A stretch of 64,000 bases of DNA from Vibrio sonorensis (lineage in GTDB: Bacteria > Pseudomonadota > Gammaproteobacteria > Enterobacterales > Vibrionaceae), in contig NZ_LJJE01000036.1 of assembly GCF_001854765.1 (NCBI RefSeq), forward strand, positions 1 to 64,000. Direction: 5' to 3'. Position 1 is the first letter of the stretch, and each line of letters starts with the position of its first letter. The notes beneath the pieces were generated by a model, which had not been told where the DNA came from, searched no databases, and worked only from the letters and a program-made list of their open reading frames with translations. Shown in pieces: positions 28,941 through 38,202 of the stretch. Both the position numbers and the translations under genes were made by a program.

Positions 28941-30095
28941 TTATTGATATGGGTAGATGGTTACGCCTTGTACCACCCGGTTTACCTCGCCTGTCGGACA
29001 AGGGTTATCTGGTCCTAGGCCCAAGTTGAGCGACTTTTCAAACGCCAACATTTGGCAAAATACGATGTAGGGGAAGCAGAGCCATGCGTCATCTAGGTCG
29101 GTATGTCCAAGTTCAAACATCAACTCTGTATTGACGGGCTGTTGGCCCAATACCACGTGCAGCAAGGCTTGTTGATCCCCTTTAATCTCGTTAAATAGGT
29201 CCAAATCGTACTGCTGGGTATACTCATCACCAGAGAGCATCTGAATAACCAAGGCGCGCTCGTTGATAGTGAACTTAGGGCCGTGTCTAAAACCGAGAGT
29301 CGAATCGAAACAGGTCATCACTTGACCAGCGCTTAGCTCTAGAGATTTGAGCGAAGCTTCGCGGGCTAATCCGGCGAATCCACCGCTGCCAAGTACGATT
29401 AATCGGTCGTATTGGCCTTTGGCTATCGCTTTAACAGTGAGCTGCCACTGGTTGATTTTCTCTTGGCATAGGCGTGCGACTGTCTCAATTGGATCGTTCC
29501 AACTGCTTGGCATGGATTCACCAAAAATCGCTAATGTGGCCATCAACATGCAGCTAAAACTGGATGTCATGGCAAAACTCTTGTCGTTTGAACCATTTGG
29601 CATCAAAACGCAGTATGCGTTGTCTGCACCTAGTGCACGCTGAGATAAAGCGCCGTCTTGGTTACAGGTCAAAAACAGGTGATAGCTTTTGTCGACGATT
29701 TGGTCGACCAGCTCTACGGCTGCCACGCTTTCTGGGCTGTTACCTGAGCGGGCAAAAGAAACCAGCAAAGTGGGACGATTGGCATCCAAATACTGCTCTG
29801 GGTTAGAGACGATATCTGTGGTTGGGATCGACTCGACTCGGTGTTTCAGGCTTTTCTGAATAAAAGGTGCAGCGGCATCACCGACAAATGCAGAGGTTCC
29901 CGCACCAGTTAGAATAATGCGCAGATCACTCTGTTCGGTGAGAGGAGAAAGAAACTGGCTCAATTGGGAAAAGTGTTGCTGTAAACTCTCACTGAGCTCC
30001 AACCAAAGCTTTGGCTGTTGGGTGATCTCTCTAGCGGTATGGATGGCATTGTGTTCCTCCAACCACTGTGAGTGATAACTTAAGTAACTGGTCAT
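28941..30095 (-). CDS. agaS: Galactosamine-6-phosphate deaminase/isomerase AgaS
   Basis: 384 residues with two SIS domains: ILTGAGTSAFVGDAAAPF near residue 60 and VLGSGGFAGLAREASLKSLEL near residue 222. It turns galactosamine-6-phosphate into tagatose-6-phosphate and ammonia. Its start overlaps the kbaZ stop by one base (TGATG). Unbroken, in contrast to its neighbours. Confidence 0.92.
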   Translation of the reverse strand: MTSYLSYHSQWLEEHNAIHTAREITQQPKLWLELSESLQQHFSQLSQFLSPLTEQSDLRIILTGAGTSAFVGDAAAPFIQKSLKHRVESIPTTDIVSNPEQYLDANRPTLLVSFARSGNSPESVAAVELVDQIVDKSYHLFLTCNQDGALSQRALGADNAYCVLMPNGSNDKSFAMTSSFSCMLMATLAIFGESMPSSWNDPIETVARLCQEKINQWQLTVKAIAKGQYDRLIVLGSGGFAGLAREASLKSLELSAGQVMTCFDSTLGFRHGPKFTINERALVIQMLSGDEYTQQYDLDLFNEIKGDQQALLHVVLGQQPVNTELMFELGHTDLDDAWLCFPYIVFCQMLAFEKSLNLGLGPDNPCPTGEVNRVVQGVTIYPYQ

Positions 30096-31401
30096 CAGAT
30101 GGTCTCCTTACTAACCGCTGAGTTGTAGAAACAGGCTTGGGCGTACATTTCCATCACTTCCATGACCTTATGGATGACGATGTCAGCGGGTGTGTTTTTA
30201 ATTTGGTTTTGGGTTATGGCCTTAACTTGGTTAGGTAGATATTGACTTAACAAAGTGGTCGGCAGTGGTTGCTGGACAAGGTTGTCAAAAAGCGCGTGTT
30301 GAGCTTTTTGCACTGACGCATGAGTCCAGTAGTAACGAATTCGGTCACTCAAGCTGTAAGAGCAGTCAAGGTATTGCTGGTGGCCGTGACTGTGGTAGTG
30401 AGAGTGCCAGTAATCGGGCTCTTCACGCATGACGCGTTCAATGGTGTCGCGCAGGTGAGCCGACTGAACTGGTCCCAGCCACTCTTTTTCCGCTTGGTCT
30501 AAAGCGAATAGGGCTTCTCGCAAAGCAAACGTGAGTGCAGGTCCCACTTTGAGAATGGCAAAGTGATCTTGGACCAAAGAGTGGTACGCTGCTGGATTTT
30601 GGTAATCTGTCGAGTGCGCTTCGTAAACCAGATGGGGTTGGCTTTCGACCATTTTGGCTAGAGATTTGGCCTCTTTGTGGTCGTAGTGGTGAACCGTGTG
30701 GTGATCAAACTCAACACCGGGCTGTACTACTAGGCCAATTACTCGTTGCCAAACGTTGGCGAGACCGAGGTTGCTAAATGCCAGATGGTGAGCATTTAAC
30801 GTTTCTTGTGCTTGTTGTGGCGTGGTGACTTGTAAGCTTCTTCTTCAAGAGATTCAAGGGCGCCACCCGGCGTTGGTACTTCTGTACCGACAACATAGAC
30901 AGGCGCTTCACCTCCTCTGATCTTCCACGCTTTTTCTGCGACCTCACACAATCGAGCAGCGCGCTCTGCCATTAGGGTTTCTGAAAGCGGCAGAGTATCG
31001 TCTGAGCAAGGCATTGAACAGTCTAGGTGTATTTTGCTAAATCCTGCTAACACATAGTCGTTGATCAACTGGTCGGAAAGGGCCATGGCCTCTTCTGCGG
31101 TTTTGCTTTGCCAGCAGTTTGGTCCTAGGTGGTCGCCACCAAGGACGACTTTGCTGCGTTCAAAGTTGAGTTCGTCAGCGAGTGAGAATACGCAATCGGC
31201 AAAGTTGGCGGGTGTCATACCCGTATAGCCGCCAAATTGGTTTACTTGGTTTGACGTGGCTTCAATTAACACAAGCTGATCGTCTTTTTGGGCTTGTAGT
31301 ATTGCGGCTTTCAAAACAAGTGGATGGGCAGAGCAAACGGAGTAAATTCCGATCGGAGCGCCTTGTTTATGTTTCTGTATCAATGAGATTAAGCTATTCA
31401 T
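30095..31401 (-). pseudogene. kbaZ: Tagatose-bisphosphate aldolase non-catalytic subunit, interrupted by a 1-base deletion
   Basis: GatZ/KbaZ family, the chaperone-like partner of the class II aldolase. The first frame has GIYSVCSAHPLVLKAAI, GGYTGMTPANFADCV, VVLGGDHLGPNCWQ and GTEVPTPGGA; it ends early after EEEAYK. The next frame continues without a gap: TPQQAQETLNAHHLAF, then the HHTVHHYD and LVYEAHSTDYQ segments. Adding one A at about 30830 (AA to AAA) gives 435 residues, close to the family length. AGGAAG lies before the start at 31401. Confidence 0.85.
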
Positions 31402-31410
31402 TGTGGCTTC

Positions 31411-32187
31411 CTAGTTTACGGTTTGGTCGGCGATGATGACGGTCACGCCGAGTTCAAGCAGAGCTTGATGTAAATCGGTAGGTATATGTTGATCGGTAAC
31501 CAGAACGTCGATTTGAGCCGCAGCTCTTATGGTGCAAAAACTCTTGCGGCCAAATTTGCTTGAATCGGTAACCGCAATGACTTGACGAGAAACGTCACAC
31601 ATAGTGCGATTGATCTGTGCCTCGTTGCTGTCTGGTGTGGTCACTCCGGCTTCAAGGTCAAATCCATCTACACCTAAAAACAGCTTGTCGAACAGGTAAG
31701 AGCGGATCTGGTGTTCACCGTGGTGACCCGTCAACGAGCACGAAGCTCGACGCAGTTCACCGCCGACAACGTGGAGATCGACATTTTCATAACTGCTAAG
31801 TTGATAAGCCGTGTTAAGGGCATTGGTCATCACCGTGAGTTTTTGCTTATCAGCTAAAAATTGCGGCATCAACGCAATGGTTGAGCCCGAGTCGAGCATG
31901 ATGGCTTCACCATCTTTAACCAGCTTTGAAGCGGCGAGTGCCAAAGACTGCTTTAAACTGCGGTTGAGCTGATCTTTTCGGTGTAAGGGCTGGTCGAACG
32001 CAAAATTGGGGTTAAGGGTTGCGCCACCGTAACAGCGAAATACACAGCCTTCTTTTTCCAATACGTTTAAATCGTGGCGAATGGTGACCGCTGAGACGTT
32101 AAAACGGCTTACAAACTCATCAACTTTACCCGCCCCATGCTGGCGGATGTGATTCATTATTTGCTGTCTTCGTTGGGCACTTGTCAT
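31411..32187 (-). CDS. agaR: DeoR family repressor, AgaR-like (operon-proximal copy)
   Basis: About 258 residues. N-terminal winged helix (RRQQIMNHIRQHGAGKVDEF, VTIRHDLNVLEKEG) and C-terminal sugar-phosphate sensor domain (MLDSGSTIALM, VVGGELR, LFLGVDGFDLEAG). GAGGTAGGT lies before ATG 32187. It is the first gene of the aga transcript, 9 bases before kbaZ, and is a close paralogue of the next gene upstream. Expected to repress aga genes until a sugar phosphate binds. Confidence 0.9.
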   Translation of the reverse strand: MTSAQRRQQIMNHIRQHGAGKVDEFVSRFNVSAVTIRHDLNVLEKEGCVFRCYGGATLNPNFAFDQPLHRKDQLNRSLKQSLALAASKLVKDGEAIMLDSGSTIALMPQFLADKQKLTVMTNALNTAYQLSSYENVDLHVVGGELRRASCSLTGHHGEHQIRSYLFDKLFLGVDGFDLEAGVTTPDSNEAQINRTMCDVSRQVIAVTDSSKFGRKSFCTIRAAAQIDVLVTDQHIPTDLHQALLELGVTVIIADQTVN

Positions 32188-32201
32188 ACCTACCTCTAAA
32201 T

Positions 32202-32365
32202 CTTTCACTTGGTTTCACTCTGAAGTGAAATTTGTTTCGATTTCTTTTGTTTGTATTAGAGCAGTGAAAGAGAAAGAAAAGTGAAAGCCAGATCACAAGG
32301 GGTGAGCTTTCGTTTTGGTGCTAAAAACCTTTCGTTTCATGCAAAGTGAAAGACTTTGCTTTCGA
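32202..32365. promoter_or_regulatory. Cluster of CTTTC-type repeats upstream of the aga operon, candidate AgaR operators
   Basis: The 335-base gap between the two repressor genes holds many copies of CTTTCAC, CTTTCG and their complements: for example CTTTCACTT 32202-32210, TTTCACT 32213-32219, GTGAAAG 32273-32279, CTTTCGTTTT 32307-32316, CTTTCGTTTCAT 32329-32340 and GTGAAAG 32346-32352. AgaR of E. coli binds long TTTC-repeat sites of this kind. The repeats straddle the likely aga promoter. The rest of the gap (32366-32522) shows nothing clear. Confidence 0.5.
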
Positions 32366-32522
32366 TATGAGCCTAGTAGCGTTTTAGGTGGTGGGGCTTT
32401 TGTGGAAATTCACAAGCGAAAAAGCGAAAGGGTGGGTAAAAAACGTGCTGGAATGGGGGTTTCGAATTGGCGAATGACGGGGATCACAAAATGATAATTA
32501 TGGGAATTTTCTAAGGGAAAAA

Positions 32523-33299
32523 CTAAAGGTTTTTGTCGACGATATGGACGTCGATACCATGTGCAGTGAGTTGCTCAACGTACTGGTCGGAGATACCGCT
32601 ATCGGTGATCAAAATATCCACTTCACTTAAACTGGCGATCAGGCAAAAGCTCTGTCTATCAAACTTGGATGAATCGGTGACGGCGATAACGGTCTGGGCC
32701 ACGTCGACCATTTTTCGGTTGATATCTGCTTCACCGCGATGGGGGGTCGTGATACCTGTCTTGATATCAAAACCATCAACGCCAAGAAAGAGCTTGTTAA
32801 AACGGTAGTGGGTAAGCATCTCTTCCCCGCCCGCGCCGTGAAGGGAATAGGAGTTTTTCCGCAGTGTTCCACCGCATACCATGACCTCAATATCCGACTG
32901 GTTTGCCAGTTGATAGGCGATGTTTATGCCATTGGTCATCACCACTAAATGTTGACGGTTTTTTAGGTGCAGGGCGACTTGTTCCGTTGTCGAACCGGAA
33001 TCGAGAATGATGGTATCCCCTTCGTCGACTAAAGAAGCGGCGTATTCACCTATCGCTGATTTAAGTGAGCGATTTAGCTGTTTTTTATCTTGTAGAGGCT
33101 GGTCAAAAGCGAACTGATTGTTTAAAACGGCACCGCCATAACAGCGAGTAATACAACCTTGTTTCTCTAAGACATTGAGATCGGTGCGAATGGTGACTTC
33201 GGATACGTCAAATTGCTGCGCAAACTCATTCACCTCACCTTTTTGGTGAGTCTGAATATGTTGCAAGATGGCTTCTCTACGCTGCGCAGTTGTTGTCAT
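32523..33299 (-). CDS. DeoR family repressor, second AgaR-like paralogue
   Basis: 258 residues with the same plan as the operon-proximal copy: RREAILQHIQTHQKGEVNEF and VTIRTDLNVLEKQG helix-turn-helix, ILDSGSTTEQVAL, VCGGTLR, LFLGVDGFDIKTG. The two share long stretches (CYGGA, NFAFDQPL/QFAFDQPL, QLNRSLK), pointing to a tandem duplication. It lies upstream of the operator-like repeats and may regulate the same operon with another effector, or a second locus. Confidence 0.88.
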   Translation of the reverse strand: MTTTAQRREAILQHIQTHQKGEVNEFAQQFDVSEVTIRTDLNVLEKQGCITRCYGGAVLNNQFAFDQPLQDKKQLNRSLKSAIGEYAASLVDEGDTIILDSGSTTEQVALHLKNRQHLVVMTNGINIAYQLANQSDIEVMVCGGTLRKNSYSLHGAGGEEMLTHYRFNKLFLGVDGFDIKTGITTPHRGEADINRKMVDVAQTVIAVTDSSKFDRQSFCLIASLSEVDILITDSGISDQYVEQLTAHGIDVHIVDKNL

Positions 33300-33416
33300 A
33301 ACACTCGATGGAATAGTTTAAAGGCTCGATAAGAATAACCAGAATCACATTCAGATCAAATGGTTATTTTTTTAATCGGCATGTCTTAATCTATTCACGG
33401 TGAAAGCTAACCCTCC

Positions 33417-35167
33417 TTAACTCGGAGTCCACGCGTTGCGAATATCCGGCCAGCCCCAGTTGGTTAGTTCGACATCCTTGATAATGCCGTGAAAACGCAG
33501 AGTTTGCTTGTGTGAAAAGAAAGGGACTAACCAGTCTCGGCTGACGAGTATCCAGAATATAGGCTCAATACCAGCTATGTAGTCTTTCAATTCCGTATTA
33601 GCGCGCACTTCTCTCAAAGAACTGAGCATCCAGTCACTCATACTCGGGCTTAAACAGCTTGAATGATTGGGCTGTGAAACAAGCTGCTAAACGCCGAAGA
33701 ATGAAAGTTATCATCAAGGTTAATGTTGGTAATAAGCATGTCTTCTTCAAGTGAGTTTAAGCGTGTCTGTTCGGTTAGCTCTCTATATGAGTAAGTGTTT
33801 ACTATTACTTCAATACCAATCTTACTAAGGATGCTTTTGACTGCTTGTGCGATATTAAACAAGGTTGAATAGTCGTAAATCGCAATGGAAAGCGTCTTTG
33901 GCAATTTGACCTGCTCACCCTCCGGTCGCTTGACATAGGTCCAAAAGGGCAATAGGTGGCCGGATACTTCGTGTCCCCATTGCTTCTCTAAAGCTTGGAT
34001 CTCTTCGAGAACCGTCTTGCTGTCCACCAAGTCTGCTAAGTACTTTCGCTGTGCGTCTGACAAGGATGACTTTGAAAAATGATTAAACAACATAAACAGG
34101 CAGCCATCTTCCACACGAGTCTGCTTTACGTCGCTGGCTTTGTGGTCGCTACAGTGTTGAGTGAGGTAATAATTGCACTCTTTGCTTTCTACTGATGCTT
34201 GTTGAGAAGCTTTAATACCTTGATGTGCATCACCGGATTCATCTAAGTGCCAAATTGTGACGACGTCGGTCAATGCTCTAGTCGCGTAATAACGTTCGAA
34301 TGCTTGCAATCGAAGACGTCTATCTGAATGCTCAACGACTTCAAAACAGCCAGAACCGACGACATTTTTTCCAACGCCGTGAATCGCTTGATTTGGTGGT
34401 TGAATAGAGAATTTGATCCCAGAAAGTAACCCGCCAAAACCTAGATCAGGCTCCTTTAAATCAAACACGATCTGTCCGGGAACGGGAGAATAGACTCGCT
34501 CTAGGTGGCCAAGCTCTGCTTGATAATTGGTTAAAGTGGCCAAATGCTCAAAGAGTGTAACTATGCTATTGGCATCGATAGACTCACCGTCGTGGAAGGT
34601 GAGTCCTGGGCGAAGATAAAAGCACCATTGATATTTTTCTTCGTCGTAGTGCCAGTGGTGAGCAAGTTGCGGTTCCAACTCCCCCTTTCTATTACTTCCG
34701 ACTAAGCAGCAATAGACTTGTCTAATTAAATAACGTTCGCTGGAACGGTGAGACTCATGCGGTAACAGGGCTTCAAAAGCCCTCTTGTAAGTCAGCTGAA
34801 TATGCATACGACCTTCGCGGTATGTGGCACCAGATGTTCTTTGTAACAACCGCCCAAATGCACTCTGATCGTGATTTAAAATCGAGAGTGCTTTTTCATA
34901 TTTCCCCGCGCGTATTCTCTCGGTAGCAAGGGCTTCCATTAGAGATTGTGGCTCTTGATGTAGCAGTAACGTTGAACGTTGATTGCGCCCCGGTTTTGGC
35001 TGCCAATCTAACCAGTGGAGTTCTTGCATTTGGTGCATCAAATTACGCGCATGCCTAGGGCTGGTGTACATAGATTCCGCTACGTCTGTAAGAGTCGTAA
35101 GCAAAGGCTTACCCACACCGAGTGGTGTAAGGCGTTGGTAATAGCGCAGTAAATTTAAGTCGGTCAC
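33417..35167 (-). pseudogene. sgrR: SgrR-like transcriptional regulator, interrupted by a 1-base deletion near the 3' end
   Basis: N-terminal SgrR-type DNA-binding region (LRYYQRL, then TLTDVAESMYTSPRHARNLMHQMQ) followed by a periplasmic-binding-protein-5 domain kept in the cytoplasm (ERYLIRQVYCCLVG, WCFYLRPGLTFHDGE). E. coli SgrR senses glucose-phosphate stress. The main frame stops at 33650 after PIIQAV, and the last 74 residues (SDWMLSSLREVRA to NWGWPDIRNAW) are in another frame. One T added at about 33653 joins them through VLSPSM to 583 residues, normal for the family. No SgrS-like RNA was recognised upstream. Confidence 0.8.
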
Positions 35168-35602
35168 ATCAACTCCAGGTGAAGAGAGCAGCGGTCGGTA
35201 TTAAGGCCGGAAGTCGCTTTGGAACCACCATTTTACCTTGTTTAGGGATTTGAAAATAAGAACAGCATCAAGTTGTTTGTTCCCCTTTTAAGGCATTTAT
35301 TGCTGTAGGACATTGAAAACGACAATCTATCACAATTAACCGGAAGGATTTAGATACAAGTTGGCAGTGTTTGTTTTTCCTATTATCGGTCATACTGACG
35401 TTTCATTGGTTAGATTGGTGTTTAACCTTTTTAGCAAAGTAGTCTTCGCACTTTTATGCTCTATGACACCTCCAGTCTACGGCGGATTCTACTTTGCTCG
35501 TTTTCATTTTATTTCTCTGATACTTGATAGCTTTCGCTGATCTCTGCTTTCGCGCTATGATAATTGCGTAATAGATTGAGTTTGGGTGCAAAAAGAAAAG
35601 CG
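35168..35602. other. Intergenic region between the divergent SgrR-like and AraC genes
   Basis: About 435 bases, AT-rich, with promoters for both directions expected. I see no ORF, strong hairpin or recognisable small RNA here. Confidence 0.35.
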
Positions 35603-36424
35603 ATGATCACTTGGAAACAAGCGTTACCGGATTTTGAATGGTTGATACATCAAGTTTGGTATTTGCAAGTAGAAGAAGGGGACGACTTACCAGCTTTGCC
35701 CAAGCTTATCCCGAACCCCAGAGCACACATTCTTTTAACTCCCGCTGCGCAAAAGTACTGCTACCAAAGTGATACCGACACCTTTTCAGGATTTGGGAGC
35801 CATTTACTGACCGCGAGTGATCAAATACTGACCTTACACGAGCAGTTTCCCCTTCAACGCTTTGGAATCACTTTGCAACCCGAAGGCCTGTATCACTTGT
35901 TTGGCGATACACATCTAGCGATCAATCAATGCCAGCAACCGGATTGGTTGGTAACGACATTTAACCCTTTTTTTCAATCCATCAAATGGAATGAGATCAC
36001 CGCGGAAAAAGTTAAGACCCAGTTGTATGAGTTTCTGCAACAACAAGGCTTTGAACCTAAGCGGGACAAAGCCAGTCAACTGACCCGCTCGGTGATTTCT
36101 GTTATCGATGGCAATCGAGTTTCCGTGGCTATTGATTGTCTTGCAAAGCGATGTTGTGTTACCCGCAGAACTTTGGAACGTTCATTTAAACAGGTCACCG
36201 GATTATCGCTTAAGCAGTATCAAACTATGATGACGTTAGAAAAGATGGTGCTAGCCATTTACGAGCGTGGGCAAGTGACGGATTGGGCAGCGTTTGCACA
36301 AGAATTTGGTTTTAGCGATCAACCTCATTTGATTAGACATTTAAAAAGGCAGTTGGGTGCAACGCCAAGTGGTTACTTGTCTAACCGAGATTTGACCTTA
36401 GATATATACGGAGATTTTGAATAG
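35603..36424 (+). CDS. AraC family transcriptional regulator
   Basis: About 273 residues. The C-terminal third is an AraC HTH pair (CLAKRCCVTRRTLERSFKQVTGLSLKQY, then FAQEFGFSDQPHLIRHLKRQLGATPSGYL). The N-terminal part has the LIPNPRAHILL and FGITLQPEGLYHL segments of the DUF6597-type sensing domain. ATG 35603 is preferred to the TTG at 35564 because AAAAGCG and the domain start fit better. Target unknown. Confidence 0.85.
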   Translation: MITWKQALPDFEWLIHQVWYLQVEEGDDLPALPKLIPNPRAHILLTPAAQKYCYQSDTDTFSGFGSHLLTASDQILTLHEQFPLQRFGITLQPEGLYHLFGDTHLAINQCQQPDWLVTTFNPFFQSIKWNEITAEKVKTQLYEFLQQQGFEPKRDKASQLTRSVISVIDGNRVSVAIDCLAKRCCVTRRTLERSFKQVTGLSLKQYQTMMTLEKMVLAIYERGQVTDWAAFAQEFGFSDQPHLIRHLKRQLGATPSGYLSNRDLTLDIYGDFE

Positions 36425-36504
36425 GTCGCCAGTTTTTGTCGCAAATGTTCAATTCTAGTCAGCGCAAAATCTTTAACATCCCCTGCCTAGTAAGAGGAAA
36501 CCGT

Positions 36505-37089
36505 ATGTCTTTTTCAAAGCTTAAGCAGGGGTTTAGCATCCCATTTAATACAAACTGTACCATTCGTTTAATTCAGCACTCTGATTTAGAAGACGTCATT
36601 GAGGTGCTCGATGATCATCGAGTTAATCAGTATCTCTATTTTGCACCTGCGGATAGGTCTCTCTATACAGGGTACTTTACACCCATTATTGAAAATACCA
36701 GACAAGCTATTGCAAATGGCCAGTGGCCTGATAATCCGACGTTTGTCATTCGAGATAAAAACGGTCAATACATGGGAATGACTGCTGTCACCCGTGTGAT
36801 GTTTTTAAACGGAAACTTTGAAGTAGGCTATCAATTGCCGTTTCACGCGTGGGGACAAGGAATTGCAACTTGCGCTTGTCAACTGATGACAAAGCTGGGC
36901 TTTGAAGAGCTCAAGGCTCATAAAATTGGTGCGGATTGCTACGGTAGTAATCTTGGTTCCTACAAAACGTTAGAAAAATGCGGCTACGCAAAAGAGGGGC
37001 AGCAGAGAAACTATTATCTGACAGATCAAGGTTTCGACGATAAGTTGATTTATGGACTCAGCAAACAGCGCTATTTTGACAGTGTATAG
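36505..37089 (+). CDS. GNAT family N-acetyltransferase
   Basis: About 194 residues. RimJ/RimL-like: IRLIQHSDLEDVIEVLDD at the start, the acetyl-CoA loop as AWGQGIATCACQLMTKLGF near residue 122, and NLGSYKTLEKCGY near residue 155. AGAGGA at 36493-36498 supports ATG 36505; an upstream in-frame ATG at 36436 has no binding site. Substrate unknown. Confidence 0.85.
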   Translation: MSFSKLKQGFSIPFNTNCTIRLIQHSDLEDVIEVLDDHRVNQYLYFAPADRSLYTGYFTPIIENTRQAIANGQWPDNPTFVIRDKNGQYMGMTAVTRVMFLNGNFEVGYQLPFHAWGQGIATCACQLMTKLGFEELKAHKIGADCYGSNLGSYKTLEKCGYAKEGQQRNYYLTDQGFDDKLIYGLSKQRYFDSV

Positions 37090-37246
37090 CTCAACCTAAG
37101 TAGCACGGGACTTTTATGGCGTTTTGCTTACAAATTCAAACGGTTTGATTCTATTAGTTTCATATCTTGATGTGCTATTTTATTACATGTTTTTATTTGC
37201 CTATTCAATGGTATAGCAATAGCTTAAGGTTTAGCAGAAGAGGAAC

Positions 37247-37374
37247 ATGAGCGAAGCAAAGCTTCTTCACTCGATGACTCTTCGACTAACCGAATCTCAG
37301 CCTCAATAGGAGCAGTCACTGCCGCTCTTATTTGGGTGTTGTTTTATCCAAAACTGAATAAGAAGAAATCGTGA
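37247..37374 (+). pseudogene. Small membrane protein of about 42 residues, frame interrupted by a 1-base deletion
   Basis: ATG 37247 follows AGAGGAAC. The frame reads MSEAKLLHSMTLRLTE and then stops; with one A added at about 37294 (GAA to GAAA) it continues ISASIGAVTAALIWVLFYPKL and KKKS, one clear membrane helix with a positive cytoplasmic end. The stop TGA then overlaps the GTG start of the next gene (GTGA), which supports the corrected frame. The remaining stretch 37090-37246 shows nothing else. Confidence 0.5.
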
Positions 37375-37721
37375 AATACAAAGTTATCAAAGCCTATACC
37401 GACGCACCAGAGGTGCCGATTCAAATCTCAGTAGGTGAGAAATTACAGTTCGTTAAAGACTCCGAGTCTGATGGCCCTTGGGCTAATTGGATTTATTGTA
37501 AGGGCGTTGATAAAGAAGGGTGGGTGCCAAAACAAATTTTACAGTTTGGAGAATCTGAGCTTACCGTCACCCAAGACTACATCGCTACAGAACACAGCCT
37601 AACGGAAGGTGAAGTGCTTGTTAAAAAACGCGAGTTAAACGGTTGGATTTGGGCGGAAAAGGAAACAGAGTTGGGCCAGTTCGCGTGGGCTCCCCTCAAC
37701 CACCTTATCCAGCTCGATTAA
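37371..37721 (+). CDS. SH3-like domain protein, 116 residues
   Basis: Two SH3-like halves: YTDAPEVPIQISVGEKLQFV with WANWIYCKGVDKEGWVPKQIL, then YIATEHSLTEGEVLVKKRELNGWIWAEKETELGQFAWAPLNHL, each quoted only by its key positions. No signal peptide, so probably cytoplasmic. Starts with GTG at 37371, overlapping the stop of the small membrane ORF. Probably a three-gene unit with the membrane proteins on each side. Confidence 0.7.
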   Translation: MKYKVIKAYTDAPEVPIQISVGEKLQFVKDSESDGPWANWIYCKGVDKEGWVPKQILQFGESELTVTQDYIATEHSLTEGEVLVKKRELNGWIWAEKETELGQFAWAPLNHLIQLD

Positions 37722-37727
37722 GAGGAA

Positions 37728-38081
37728 ATGATGAAGCAGATACTTGTTTTTACTCTTATTGCCAATGCAGTATCTGCTTTATTGGTTGTTTCAGTTAACC
37801 ATTTTACTGATTTTCTGGGCCTAAAAACTTTAGCCGATTACGCCTTTTTTGTTGTGATTTTGCTATGGGGCACGGCCGCATTGTTCTGGATGTATCCCCC
37901 TCAAGGTGGATTCGCTTCCTCAGATGATCGGGCTGAGAGTGTCGCCGATTCAATGGTGGATAGAAGTGAGTCTAATGCCATTGATGAATCACGTTACTCA
38001 GACAATACTCTTTTTTGCCTCAAAATGGCCTTGTCTGGTACCCCTGCTTTTCTGCTTTGCTTTTTAAGTTATTGGCTTTAA
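37728..38081 (+). CDS. Hypothetical membrane protein, 117 residues
   Basis: Three hydrophobic segments (about residues 4-24, 38-56 and 97-117) and an acidic Ser/Asp-rich loop between the second and third. No family recognised. AGAGGAAAT lies before the start; the ATG one codon later (37731) is equally likely. Directly after the SH3-like gene. Confidence 0.65.
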   Translation: MMKQILVFTLIANAVSALLVVSVNHFTDFLGLKTLADYAFFVVILLWGTAALFWMYPPQGGFASSDDRAESVADSMVDRSESNAIDESRYSDNTLFCLKMALSGTPAFLLCFLSYWL

Positions 38082-38170
38082 TCCTTCTCTCTGTTAACTA
38101 ACAAACTCACTGATAGCCTTTTTGCTTTATGTCGTGCTAGGCAAAGACAATTTATTTCGGGTTAGCTAAA

Positions 38171-38190
38171 ATTATTAGCAGACTAATAAT
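38171..38190. promoter_or_regulatory. Perfect inverted repeat just before the aldehyde dehydrogenase binding site
   Basis: ATTATTAG (38171-38178), CAGA, CTAATAAT (38183-38190): 8-4-8 perfect dyad of 20 bases, ending one base before AGGAAG. It has the size of a TetR-type operator; in RNA it could also fold over the binding site. Confidence 0.4.
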
Positions 38191-38202
38191 AGGAAGTTGG
38201 CT

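Noticed and set aside
33320-33395. AATAACCA / TGGTTATT inverted repeat as a terminator
   Set aside because: The T run is on the plus strand but the flanking genes are on the minus strand, and the loop is about 19 bases.
35168-35602. SgrS-like small RNA upstream of the SgrR-like gene
   Set aside because: No terminator hairpin with U-tract and no sequence resembling the ptsG-pairing region was seen; divergence from SgrR alone is not enough.
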